Origin: Rostratula benghalensis
Taxonomy: Eukaryota > Chordata > Aves > Charadriiformes > Rostratulidae
DNA: 64,000 bases
Direction of reading: 5' to 3'
NCBI GenBank assembly: GCA_013399305.1
Contig: VXAI01000039.1
Coordinates: 5,274,196-5,338,195 of the forward strand
Part shown: in pieces, positions 37,585 to 48,604 of the stretch
Numbering within the stretch: position 1 is the stretch's first letter
How the letters are laid out: the number at the start of each line of letters is the position of its first letter
The notes under the pieces: model-generated
The model's database searches: none
What the model was told of the DNA's origin: nothing
What the model saw: only the letters and a program-made list of their open reading frames with translations
Program-made: the position numbers and the translations under genes

Positions 37585-38059
37585 TAGAGTTATTTATTTA
37601 TGGTTGTGTTTTTCAAAACACACAGAGACAGTCTTTAATGGTTACATTATTTCAGGAAATTTTTACCACCCTCTAAGTATAGTATTAAATAAAAAAGCCT
37701 GACACTTTACAATGCCGCATGACCTGCATTGCTCTTGCTCCAGAACTGAGTCACAATAGCTTTCAAAGGTGCTAGCTGCTACAGTGAGGGAAAGCTTCTG
37801 AGAAACAAGGTAGATGATAAGGCATAACACGTCTGTTACTACCTAAAAGGTATATTAACTTTGTGATGGTATTTGCCTGAAACTCTCACAGAGGAAAGGT
37901 GTTGACTCTTCCTGCAGTAGAGAAGTTACAACTAATCTTACAGGAAATTTTAATCCTAAATTTTGACCAATTTACATTTAAAATTAGGCATAAAGAACAT
38001 TTCTGTCTTTGAGGTACTCACTGTTTTTGACAGTAACTCTCAGGTAATATTTACAATTA

Positions 38060-38572
38060 CAGAAACACACCATTGTATGGGTTGGAAGGAAGCTTCAGAG
38101 ATCATCTAGTCCAAACCCCCTGCTTTCCTAGAGTAGATCGAACAGGAATCCACCCAGGTGGTTTTGAATATCTCCAGATAAAGAGATTCCACCACCTCTC
38201 TGGACAGCTTCTTCCAGGGCTCTGTCACTCTCAAAGTACAGTTTTTCCACTAGTTCAGATGGGACTTCCTGTTTTCCTGCTGGTGTTCGTTATCCCTAGT
38301 GCTGTCACCAGCCACCACTGAGAAGAGTCTGGCCCCATCCTCTTGACACTTGCCCTTCAGATATTTATAAGCCTTGATGACACCCCCTCTCAGTCTCTCC
38401 AGGCTAAACAGACCCAGGTCCTACAGCCTTTCCTTATAAGGGAGATGGCTCCATTCCCTTAATCACCTTTGTAGCACTCCACTGGACTCTTTCCATTAGT
38501 TCCCTGTCTTTCTTGAACTGGGGGCCTCAGAACTGGACACAGTACTCCAGATGCAACAACAGTGAGGGACAG
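38060..38572 (-). mobile_element. CR1 LINE 3' fragment, subfamily A-like copy 2
   Basis: Antisense CR1 3' end (ATGGGTTGGAAGGAAGCTTC, then GAGATCATCTAGTCCAAACC) running about 510 bases into ORF2 territory (GGGGCCTCAGAACTGGACAC at 38521-38540 is antisense of the usual VQFW/P block). It belongs to the same subfamily as the copy 2.5 kb upstream and has the same orientation, but it extends further 5' and its flanks differ, which favours an independent insertion. Confidence 0.93.
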
Positions 38573-40158
38573 AAAATTAAATCCAGTTAACAACTTACTC
38601 TTATCATATAGCTTCACAAATCATTAATGGCACTTTTCCCAAGTACAAAAATCTTGTCTCATTAGGATAGATGGTTGACTACTCCCTCAATTTCAAAATA
38701 AAATCAACATTACACACTACTATTTGTTTCTATAAATACAGTAATAAAAATACTACTTTAATAGATAATGCACATAGTCACATAAACTATATTCCATTTT
38801 TAGACCGTATTTTACATATTGGACTTGAGGAATTGTGTTGAGAATTTCATAGTGGTCTCACTTTGCATGTTGTTACTGCTAAGTTACTGCTATTTTTTAT
38901 CAAAGATAATTTTCTATGGATTTAAACTACGAAAGAAATAAGGGGTTTTTTTCCCAGTTCACTATTGATATAAGGGGAACTAGGAAGCCAAATAACTACA
39001 TAGGATGCTTCAAATATAAACTCTGGAATGTAGAAATAATTAGTCACTTATGTTCGATTAACATCATTACATTGCTTATTTTGAAGTATGGAATATGTCA
39101 CGACATAGCAATTGCTGTGTTTATCCTACCATGACATTCCTAACAAAGCAGAAATACTGATATCTATGACTCAGCCAAGGATGTTAACCTAATTAACTTT
39201 GGAATGAAGAGGATACTGTTCTCCTTCACTTGAATTTCTGGTAAAAGGTTCCGTTCCTTTTCTCCTTCTCCCTCCCTCTACCAAATTTGTTTATAAAGAA
39301 TACCTTTGTCCTAAAATGCATTTTTGCACTAGCGTTCTGGTGAAAGGTAGAGGAGCACTTTTCACTGTATCTGTTTGGGATTCAGCATGAGACTGTGGAA
39401 GTCTGGCCTGGACAACTGATCCGTTGTGTGTTCAATCCCAAAGATTCTCATTGTCTCTTTTAGTGCAGAGCGTCGAAGCAAAACTCAGCTCAAAAATGAT
39501 ACCTGGCCATGCTATTTTTTAAAATAAAACAGCATGATCCCTAGTAACATCAAATCCAAGATTCCCATTGATTTTCACCATCCCTACCCTTTATTCACCA
39601 ACTAAAATAAGAGCAGATAGTTTATGACCTCAGGACTATTGTCCAATATCAAAACCAACCTTTTTCTAATGACAGATTTTACCTATAGTTGTTTCTTGCT
39701 CTTTTCATGTTATTTTAATTCATATGCTATTTTATGACTTTTTATCTTTTCATTTTGTTATCTCAACTGTACCCTCAAAAATACAAATTTTGCAAGACAA
39801 ACTTACTTGTTTTACTAGTCTTTACAGAAGTTACACATGTGGAAGAAGGATACAATGGAATCAATTTATGAAGTGGAAAGAAATTGTAGAGTTACCTTTA
39901 TCTGAATTTCTTCCTTATGCTCACAACTTTCCAAAAAAACAAGAAGGGAAAAAGATATGGAATTACAGAAAAACATATTCAAATAATATCTAAAAGCTAC
40001 ATAAAGCTCTTACCTGCATTTTGAATATGTTTGCCTTTCATAAACAACATGATGATCATAGAAAACAATCTATTCATAAAAACTGTTGCCTTGTATATCT
40101 ACGTGTACATACATATGGGAGTGCAGAAGGAAAAGAGCTCAGAAAAGTGGAAAAGAGG
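38573..40158. other. Unique AT-rich DNA, no gene recognised
   Basis: About 1.6 kb between CR1 and the younger LTR. Longest frame 89 codons (39724-39993, plus), not recognisable. No repeat seen. Confidence 0.5.
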
Positions 40159-40536
40159 TGTCCTGGTTCCAGGAGGGACAGGGTTAATTGTCCCCTGGCT
40201 CTAGGAGGGGCACAGGTATTCCATCCCGTGTGAGCCATGCCCAGGGGGTACCCAGGAGCCGGCAGGAAAGGGGAGGGGGACAGGAAATCAGGGGCAGCAG
40301 TGGGCCGGATGGACAGGGTTGCGGTCTGTAAGCGGTCAGTATCGCAATCGTGGGGGTTTTTTTATACTTCTTTATCCGTGTTACTGTCACTGTTTTGTTG
40401 TTCTGTTAAGCTACCTTTGTCCCAACCCACGAGTTTTGCCTTTTTCCTTCGAGTTTGCCTTTTCAGCCGTGGATGGGCTCAAGTGAGAGCAGCTGCCACG
40501 TGGTTCCGTGGTGCCGGCTGAGGCTAAACCAGGACA
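40159..40536 (+). mobile_element. Solo LTR, avian ERVL-type (younger copy)
   Basis: 378 bases from TGTCCTGGTT to AACCAGGACA, perfect 10-bp inverted termini, flanked by the perfect 5-bp duplication AGAGG. It keeps 14 CpG, in contrast to 3 in the 736-bp LTR at 20.9 kb, and is locally GC-rich, which suggests a younger insertion. The block GTATTCCATCCC (40216-40227) is shared with the older LTR. The 3' part carries CAACCCACGAGTTTT, typical of the 3' half of avian ERVL LTRs and giving plus orientation. Where the older LTR has TATAAAA this copy has GGGGGTACCC, so no TATA box is seen there. There is no internal proviral sequence. The 94-codon frame at 40237-40521 lies inside the LTR and is accidental. 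Confidence 0.94.
40497..40502. promoter_or_regulatory. Canonical E-box CACGTG in the LTR
   Basis: CACGTG near the 3' end of the LTR, the binding sequence of USF/MYC-type bHLH factors. Whether it is used is unknown. Confidence 0.25.
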
Positions 40537-41864
40537 AGAGGACATTTTTAACCATGCTCTTGTTAACAAATGTTTACAGTTAATTAAATTAACATTCCAT
40601 GGAAATGACAGATTTCAAATGCTGCTGCAGATTTCTACATCAATAGTTCACTCCAATTCTGGTCAATGTTACCAGTTTAATCCTTATTTGTACGGGTGTG
40701 AAGCACCAATTATATACCCAAGTTAATTTGAAAAATAGTCTATATAACAGGCTCAATTCTATCTTCTGGTACAATAAATGAATATGTCACATGAATTTCC
40801 ATTGCTCAGAGCTGACCTGTCCTGCACTAAAACACACAATAAAGATCCAGTTACTTGGAAAGGAACAAAACAAGACAGTCCTTTTTTAGTGGACACTACT
40901 TCCCCATTAAATACAATTATTCTTTTACTCTGCTTACCAGTCCAAGAAGAAATCCTTCCTCTCAACTGAACAAACCCTACTCGAAAGCTGTGTTAGTGTT
41001 CACAACTGTGTTTCTAAAGATTCAAAAACTCAGGCCTCACAAAACTTTCCCCAGAGGAAGGTGGAACCAGAACAAAAATAAGAGCTACAAAAAATTACTT
41101 GAATTTTCCCCAATCCTGACTTTTATTGAATGTAATTCTGAAGATGTATTTTTAGACGTAAAGCAGAAACAAAGGCTTTGCTTGATTGCATGGTGAAACA
41201 TCATTCATCTAAGCAGAGCTGACAGATTATCCTGAACATTAAGCTGAAATTGCAGCTGTACACCACTCCCTCTGGCTGCTTCTGGGAAAATATACATATT
41301 CCTCCACACCATTACACAGTATAGACATGCCCAGCCTCATCTCTCTATGACACATATTGCACATGATTTCAGCTTTCTAGACCAAATTAAACCCAACACT
41401 ACATCCAGTTCCTTACCAATAATACTAACTGAAAGTACTGCAACTAAAGAGAACCTTAGTCATTGAACTGAAATTATTTTTAAATTATATTTTTGCCACA
41501 GTTACTTAACATGACTTGGTTGAAAGTAGACCATGACAAAGGAATATGTATTTTGCCCTAAAGTAACCAGGAACAATTTTTATGAAGAGGGTGACATTTT
41601 ATACAGCATAAAACATCAAAAAAAGGAACCTCTTAAATCTTTTCAAACACCCAGACTTCCAGGCAGTCAAAGAGTCTGTTGTCTTTTGAATAAAAAGAAA
41701 AAAAACAACCCTCAACCTAATTTTTCGGCAGGGGTAGAGGAGAAAATGTCCTACTGAAAATAAAATTAATTACTTGAAGAACTTAATTTTGAGTGTAAAG
41801 TCTATCTTACCTCTACTGATGTGACATGAATCGTCCTCAGTTTTCCAGGGTAAGAATAATTCCA
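40537..41864. other. Unique DNA, no gene recognised
   Basis: About 1.3 kb. The 113-codon frame at 40855-41196 (plus) overlaps other frames and resembles nothing I know. No repeat seen. Confidence 0.5.
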
Positions 41865-42022
41865 TGCAATGCATGCTGGCTGCCCAGAGGTTGTAGAATC
41901 TTCATCTATGGAGATGCGCAAACCCCAGCAGGATGCAATCCTGGACAACCAGTTGTAGCCAACCCTGCTTTATTAGGGGAGGTGACCACACAATCTCAAG
42001 ACGTCCCTTCTAAGCCAAATCT
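41865..42022 (+). mobile_element. CR1 LINE, short 3' end (old)
   Basis: CTGCCCAGAGGTTGTAGAAT, then GGAGATGCGCAAACCC, GGATGCAATCCTGGACAACC and AACCCTGCTTTATTAGGGG follow the order of the CR1 3' region in sense orientation, ending with CTCAAGACGTCCCTTCTAAG (usual GATCTC..AGGTCCCTTCCAAC). About 160 bases and well diverged. The 77-codon frame across it is accidental. Confidence 0.85.
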
Positions 42023-45000
42023 AACCCTTCTAACTCACATGAAAAGCATGACAGAATAATTCACTACATGCAGAACATGACACTAAACTTGCTTAGCCAT
42101 GTAATAACAAGTTGTGTGCCTTAACAGACATTTTTAGAATAAACCCAACAATTACTTTTTCACACCATTGTCTTTACTTTTCATTAAAATTAAATCACAC
42201 ACTTTTCCTAGCTTAAGTTTGTGCAAGGAAAAAATAGCACAAGTTATTTTTTTAAATAGTACAAGCACAAAGTAAGTGACAGAATATTTTTTCTTTTACA
42301 GTGCTTACCAACTCTCAGAGGACAGAGAAAAAATGCTTGCAGTGTCAAAAGTTTGCAGTTCACTTGTTTCCAACTAATTAACTTTATGCCACAAGAATAC
42401 AACTTGCAGCATGGAATAATTAAAAATGTAAAATGAAAATTACTTGGCTCCTATTTAAAGCTCCCAGTGGGGAAGACACAGACAAGTCTGTACAATGTTA
42501 TACCTTGCTAAGAAAGGTCAAGCCTTTGGGCTGCATTCAGAGCTACAGACAGAATGTCACCTACCTCAAAGGCTCATGGCCTTTGATTCCATAGATTTAA
42601 GTGTTTGGATTGTGCTTCAGTGGCTTAAAACAAAGAAGCCTCAATACAGTTAGACTTTGCATTGGCATAAAAGAGGGTAATTGGGACTTCAAAACAGACA
42701 TCATAATTTTGCACCTTTTTATGCCTGAAATAAGGTTGAACAGAGAACTAAAGTCTCAAACAGAAATAAAGGCAATCTGTCTTCCTTTCTAGGGGAAGAC
42801 ATTTGGGTAAGTATAGAAACAATACTGAGAAATCATTTCTACCATTCGTCTTGCCACCCTTTCTAAATGTCACAATGCATATCGTATCTAAAAGCACTTT
42901 TGATTTATTGATTAGGAACTTAAGGTCATGCTATCTCATGGGCTTGTGCAGAAAGAAAGAGTAAATGAGAAATACTGCTATATAGAGGAGCTATTTTTCA
43001 TGGAAGAAGGTTACCTCTTTTGCTGTAATCTAAAGGAAAAATGTATCATTTGAGTTTCTAAATAAGCCTGTGAAAATGACTGAAGGCTGGATTCCTAGGT
43101 CCAGAAAGATTCCTTTGAAACTTGCTCTTAGATCTTTTAAGTATGTTAATTTATACTATCAATATGCAGAGTAGTCACATTCAAGAGTGGTCAGGTGGTT
43201 ATGAGATTACTGAAGTCTATAAAACCTGTAGAAATGGGTATTATATGAATTTGGACAGCATTTTCTTCCAAACAAGTTTTTAAAAAGTAATTTAATGTCA
43301 TATGTCTCCTTATTTTATATATGTGGAAAACCTGAATGAATTATGAACTTCATAGTGAATCAAGAAATTATTTTTATGTAAAGTAGTCTTTACTTAATAA
43401 AAAGTCTGTTTAGTATCCGGAGTTAACTTTTAAAAAAAATATTTAATTTCATTTTTTCCTGTCTGCTTATAACTTGCTTAAAAACAGATATTCTCAAAAC
43501 AGGTCACATATGCTAACATTTGTCACAAAAAATTGTTACACCTCAAGCCCACAATGAAATTTTTAATATACAATACATATTATTTCCTACAATGAGTTTT
43601 TTGTTGGTTTTGAAACTTTTTTTAAGAGTCTCAGCCCATTTCCTTCTAGATTTTGAACCTTCAGTATTCATTCCTATCTTTTGACCTGAACTCATATGGA
43701 TGTTTAAATCAAAAAACAAACAGTAAGTGCAGATTGTGCAAGAATAGTTTTCTTCCAAGCAAAGAAAACAGGTCATGGATTAATTATCCTTGCAGCTGAG
43801 CTGTAGGTGACTACAATAAAACATATTGACCAAATGCAATAATATAATGGGAAAAATTTAAAATATTTTTTTTTCTAAGTGAGAGATGACGTGAATGTTA
43901 TACGCACATTTTTGTCATCAGCAGTAAATGAGCCAGATTCAGGAGTCATATGTAAGCCACGTATATAAATGAGTATAAGCAGGGAAACAGCTCTTAGATG
44001 GTAAAATATATCCAATATTATGATGACTATAATTAGGAGTCTACGTATGTGTGAGGTGTCTAATTCTTACTATTACCATAGGGAGTCAAGTACCAGCAAA
44101 CACTAGGTGCCAGTCTTGAATGCCGCCCAAATTGTGGGATTCCCACCCATTACCAGGTGCCATATGAAATTTCAAACATCACATTTATCTTAGTGTAAAA
44201 CTGTGATGCTAATTCTGTTGAAGGACAGAAAGATGGAAAAGATACATTATCCCTCAGAGTGACAAACCAAGAAAAATATACATTGCATATTTTTTTTCCA
44301 GGGATGACAGAGAAGGCAGTTAATCTACTTTAAATGCAAATACTGGATGTCAGAGGTGCAATGATTGTTATTGCCCTGACTCCCTAATGATGTGCAACAC
44401 AAGGCTCTACCGAACTGCTAGCCATTGCATGGATAGAAAGAAACATAGAACATGTATGGTTTCAGAGAATAGAACCCATTGCAGCCTCCAATGCTTGTCT
44501 TCTTTAGAAAAGCTCAATATTGGCTCATACGTACTCCCTCACAAATCAGTTGAGACCATATTCGGCCACAGACCTTTAAAAGTCTTGCCTTGCCAAAAGC
44601 AGATACAGAGATTTTTACACAAATAAACCTAATATATAACTACAGTGTTAGGTCTGTGACAATCTTATTGAACTCAACATAAACCAACACCTGCTAACTG
44701 CCAAGTCTCTTAAGCAGGCTTGTCCATCTGTGGTGTATGACTAGGCAGCTACTCAAAGTCACTTGCATTGCTTTAGCCTGGCACAATGACTTATGACAAT
44801 GGAGACTGGGGGAAGGAAGGAGGGTTAGAAAAAGATGTGCATTGCCTTAGTTTAGACCTCATGTTTTCAGATATCAGACCCACTTGGTTTCTACTTTGTT
44901 AGTAGCATTCATATAATGTGCATAATTTTGAAGAGACTGTTCTACTGCTGTCCTGCAACTAGAAGTTTTACATATTTCTGGAATTCATCTCCCTCAGGGA

Positions 45001-45258
45001 CCACGAAAGAAGAGACAGCTAAGGGATGATGCGCCAAATTATCAGTACCCATTATGAGAGTCAATATATTGAAATATCTGTACTTTTAGCACTGATTTAT
45101 TTTGTTGTGTGAATGCATCTATAATGTAATTTATCTGGATTTAGTAAACCTAGTTTCAGTTTCTCCCTGTCTAGGTCTACTGGTTAAAAAAACGACTGGA
45201 AGAAAGTAAAAGAAATTCCATGCAAACTATGAACCTAGAGGAAATACCAGTTGAATAT
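42023..45258. other. Unique AT-rich DNA, no gene recognised
   Basis: About 3.2 kb. Frames of 79 codons or fewer, none recognisable. A palindromic GTGGGATTCCCAC lies at 44134-44146, listed separately. Confidence 0.5.
44134..44146. promoter_or_regulatory. Palindromic GTGGGA-T-TCCCAC (RBPJ-like) site
   Basis: 6-bp arms around one T. The minus strand reads GTGGGAA, the core recognised by the Notch effector RBPJ, and the plus strand reads GTGGGAT. It is flanked by two AGGTGCCA copies (44105-44112 and 44155-44162), the second overlapping a CAGGTG E-box. A regulatory role is inference only. Confidence 0.2.
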
Positions 45259-45818
45259 CACAGAATCATAGAATAATTAGAATTGGAAGGGACCTTAAAG
45301 ATCATTAAGTACCAACCCCTCTGCCATGGGCAGGGGCGCCTCCCTCCAGACCAGGTTGGTCAAAGACCCATCCAGGCTGGCTTTGAACACCTGCAAGGAT
45401 GGGCTTCCACAAATTCTTTGGACAACCTGTTCCAGTACCTCACCACCCTCATAGGAAATAATTTCTTTTTAGTATCTAATCTAAACCTCCTCTCTTTCAA
45501 TTTAAAAACTTTACCCCTTGTTCTGTCACTACACTCCCTGACAAAGAGTCTCTCTCCAGCTCTCCTGTAGGCTCCCTTCAGATACTGCAAGGCTGCTATA
45601 GGATCTCCCTGGAGCCTTCACTTCTCCAGGCGAAACAACTCAAACTCTCTTAGCATGTTCTCATAGGAGAGGTGCTCCATCCCTCTGATCATCTTCGTGG
45701 CCCTCCACTGGATCCAATCCAATAGATCCATGTCCTTCCTGTGCTGAGGACTCCAAAACTAGACACAGTACTCCAAAGTGGGGTCTAACGAGAACAGAGT
45801 AAAGGTGTAGAATCACCC
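45259..45818 (-). mobile_element. CR1 LINE 3' fragment
   Basis: Antisense CR1 3' end: CACAGAATCATAGAATAATT, then TTGGAAGGGACCTTAAAGAT and CTGCCATGGGCAGGGGCGCC, continuing about 560 bases to CTAACGAGAACAGAGTAAAG, the antisense of the SALVRPH region. Closest in layout to the long copy at 33.6 kb. The 95-codon plus-strand frame at 45283 is a shadow. Confidence 0.95.
45360..45590 (-). pseudogene. CR1 ORF2 C-terminal relic
   Basis: 76 codons reading MQYLKGAYRRAGERLFVREC, SDRTRGKVFKLKERRFRLD and RVVRYWNRLSKEFVEAHP, the last part of CR1 ORF2 just before its end. The usual final EVFKARLDG block is lost through a frameshift near 45385. No catalytic region is present. Confidence 0.9.
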
Positions 45819-45919
45819 ATTTACTGTACCTTTATGTTTCTGTCCTTATAGTTAATTTGTGTCTGAGCTTCAAGTGACTTCACCAAGGATGGAACTGTTC
45901 AAGGGATACAAATTAAAAA

Positions 45920-46142
45920 ATGAACACAACAGAAAATGTTTTGACTATGAGGGTGCTAAAAGACCAAAAAAGGTTTGCTCAGAGAAGCTGTGGATTCTCT
46001 GCTTTCTGGACATAATAAAATCCTGAGTGGATACATCATGGACAACCTCCTCTAGCTGACTCTACTTGAGAAGTGGAAGGTATGGAATGGAGTAAGTGAT
46101 CTCAAGACCTCACTGACAAATCTTGAGAATTTTGTGATCCTT
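45920..46142 (+). mobile_element. CR1 LINE 3' end, old, head to head with the previous copy
   Basis: AAATGTTTTGACTATGAGGG, GGTTTGCTCAGAGAAGCTGT and GACAACCTCCTCTAGCTGAC match, with many changes, the order of the sense CR1 3' region (…TTTTTTCACTGTGAGGGTGG…GCCCAGAGAAGCTGTGG…CAACCTGCTCTAGCTGACCC…). It ends near GAGAATTTTGTGAT at 46125-46138. It faces away from the minus-strand CR1 100 bases to the left, so the two were separate insertions. Confidence 0.75.
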
Positions 46143-47482
46143 AGAGTTTTAGTTGTATTAATATAAGGGATTTGACATGCTCAGAATACCTCCCTGTTCA
46201 TATTTGAATAAAGACAGGTCAATAATTTTTCTATTTTCTATAGCACATAACATTTGAGTTTCAATACAGAAACTTAGGGGTGAAGGAGATCTTACATTTA
46301 TATAAGAGACACAAATGAAAAATGAATAAATCAACAACAACAAAGAGGAACTCTATGAACTCCTTGCTTCCTTTGCAAGCCTGGCTGCACATCACTTCTG
46401 TGAAGAAACCAAAACTTCAGAGCTGTAATTTCAGTTTTGCTTTTTTGGGTGAATGGCATCTGAGCTTCCACTATAGATAGCGGTCTTTAAAAAAGCATAA
46501 GAAATACTCTATTGTATGTGTATCTCTATGGCTGAATACATAATCTGCTATAAAGGAAGAATCTCATCTAAATCAGCCTAGGCTATGTTACCAATTTTAC
46601 ATTGTATTTAATTCTTGGCAACAATTTTGTGCAGTCATTTTGCTTAAGACAAAATTTTGCTTTTCTGACTCTATAAAGCCATCCTGACTTTCTGAATAAC
46701 AACCAAAATACCAGAATCTATTTAGAACCCTTGATATCATTTTATTGATTTATATAAAATAAAGGAATCCCATTCTAACTGCTTAAGATTTGGAAGATAC
46801 AGAGCTGGTTTAGCTGAATATCTCCTTTACCCATAAATCTTTTAAAGTGGACTGTGAATGTTGGGATCCTACCTAACCAACGTATTTAACAGTATTTAAG
46901 ATCACAACTAATTATTTTAAGAATAGGGATTGTTCAAACATTTCCATCCAACATGGCATAGTAATTAATAGAAAAACATGACTTCCTATACAAAAAACAG
47001 CAATTCACTTTTTACAATGGAGTCTAAGTGTATCTGAAATAATAATAGATTAAATGAATACACTCTGTGCTACTTCCAAAACTATAAATATATGAAGTTG
47101 TTTTTTAAAAAAACAAACTTAGCCCTTCATTACAAAAAAAAAACCTAGAGACAATATAAAAATGGATCACGAATCATCAGCTAAACTAATCTCTAAAAAC
47201 TGGTTGAGAAGCTTTGTTACTGGTAGATACTTAAGACAGTGGACCAACATTTTATCTTAGACTTGCACAAAGTACCAACTTCAAAAGCATCATGGTGATT
47301 TCACCGAGTCTGGCTAACAGACATAGGCAATAATGGCTGCAGCTAATATTTTGTCACATAAGCTGAGCAAGATTTACAGAAGTTATTGTAGGTAGAAATG
47401 TTAAAATATTAGATTTACAGTTGTACATCAGGGAACACAGAGGATATATATTTACTGAAATAAGTTTTTCTTCAAATTTTAC

Positions 47483-47605
47483 CTTAAAGCTCTTGTTTGA
47501 CACAATACTACTAAATAATAGAAACAACAGAAGAAAAGTACAGATGGCAGTAAGCAGGCAGCATTGTAATGAGCCGTCAGCTCCAAAGACAGAAAAGTAA
47601 AAACC
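47483..47605 (-). CDS. Possible exon of a membrane protein (weak)
   Basis: On the minus strand the acceptor-like CTTTTTACTTTCCAG (with a pyrimidine tract) precedes 123 bases, exactly 41 codons, and the donor-like AAG|GTAAAA follows. The peptide starts GFYFSVFGADGSLQCC, contains a hydrophobic stretch LLTAICTFLLLFLLFSSIV long enough to span a membrane, and ends SNKSFK. The exon would start and end in phase 0. I do not recognise a family. T-rich DNA easily encodes hydrophobic frames by chance, so this is a low-confidence candidate. Confidence 0.15.
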
Positions 47606-47825
47606 CTGGAAAGTAAAAAGAATTGATAGTAACACATATACGATATAAAAAGGGAAGACAAATAACAGTTTCTCTATCAGTACATTACACACAAATAATA
47701 TATACATACATTAGACCTAATCCCATCCTCTATATATCATCCAACTGAGGCAGGAAATAAAACTGCCAAAAAGGGGAGAATGATTGTTCAGCACACTTCC
47801 ACTGCTGCATACACAATCTACACTT

Positions 47826-47845
47826 AAAAAAAAAAAAAAAAAAAA
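47826..47845. repeat. Poly-A tract (20 A)
   Basis: Uninterrupted A20. No retroposon body recognised beside it. Confidence 0.9.
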
Positions 47846-47967
47846 GTAGCTTCAATTGAAAAGATGACAATAACCAAATAACCAAAAGAAACCCAACACA
47901 ACAACAACTCCTTATTTTTTTTCTGAACAAAAAAATCAGAAACCTGCTGGGCAACAACATCTAAAAC

Positions 47968-48070
47968 CTTATGAAATATGTCAAAATCCAAGTAAGTAAA
48001 AATTGGGTAGCAATTATTCCAGTGGGACACCATGAATAAGGTGGAAATAGTTAAGACCCAGAGAAATAAA
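47968..48070 (-). CDS. Possible upstream exon of the same membrane protein (weak)
   Basis: On the minus strand a long pyrimidine tract and CTGTGTAG precede 103 bases whose frame reads LFLWVLTISTLFMVSHW, then NNCYPIFTYLDFDIFHK. The first part is hydrophobic enough to span a membrane. The exon would end in phase 0 at AAG|GTTTTA, or 24 bases later at CAG|GTTTCT, either of which matches the phase-0 start of the candidate exon at 47605. Both donor sites are weak, and the family is unknown. Chance is a fair alternative. Confidence 0.12.
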
Positions 48071-48121
48071 CTACACAGATGGAAAGAAAAAAACAAAATA
48101 GGCACCTAGAAGGTGGCTCAA

Positions 48122-48134
48122 CCCCCCCCCCCCC
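48122..48134. repeat. Poly-C tract (13 C)
   Basis: Uninterrupted C13 in AT-rich DNA; unusual, prone to sequencing and length error. Confidence 0.9.
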
Positions 48135-48604
48135 AAAGCCCCAGTAGAATTGAAGTAAAATGAGATATGTCAGACAGATATGGGTAAACGGAAACAATAC
48201 CAATGAGATGTGAATCAGAAACTGAACATGAAAACTGCTCTGCCTTGAAGCAAAAGAATAAAAGGGATATAAGAAAATGTTTTATGTAGATGCAGTAGAA
48301 GTTGCATTAAAAATAAGGAAGTTGGTGTATTGCAGTTCCAAGAAGTAGTGGAGACTGTGAGCACAGAAATTTTTACTCATCTCTGTAGACTGACTTTTAG
48401 GCTTGAGCTCTAAATCAGTAGAGAGTAATCAGATTTGTCAGTAGAAACCGGAGCTTATCAGATATGCTCCACATTTGCTTCAGTTGAACCAGGGGCATTC
48501 CTATTCCTGCAGATAGGAATGAAGAAGATCTATCAGGCTAGAGATAAAACATAGAAATGAATGTGGTTTCAGGCTTGCAGTTAAGGTAGCTCCATCCTAA
48601 CTAA

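Larger units (their letters stand above)
35923..38059. other. Unique AT-rich DNA, no gene recognised
   Basis: No gene or transposon recognised in about 2.1 kb. It includes A runs (36779-36789, 36963-36975), a duplicated 22-bp unit at 37540-37584 and a small site cluster near 37170-37230 (CTATTTATAG, a MEF2-type site, and CAGCTG), listed separately. Confidence 0.5.
40154..40541. repeat. 5-bp target-site duplication around the solo LTR
   Basis: AGAGG at 40154-40158 directly precedes the LTR and AGAGG at 40537-40541 directly follows it. A perfect 5-bp duplication proves a retroviral-type integration and fixes the LTR ends. Confidence 0.92.

Noticed and set aside
35568..38572. Segmental duplication covering both subfamily-A CR1 copies
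   Set aside because: Similarity stops at the CR1 ends and the lengths differ, so independent insertion is the simpler reading, although it is not proven.
39400..39450. tRNA B-box-like GTGTTCAATCCC
   Set aside because: No matching A box, acceptor stem or anticodon arm could be placed around it.
40237..40521. 94-codon plus-strand frame
   Set aside because: Lies inside the younger solo LTR, which has a defined TG...CA structure and target duplication; coding content is not expected there.
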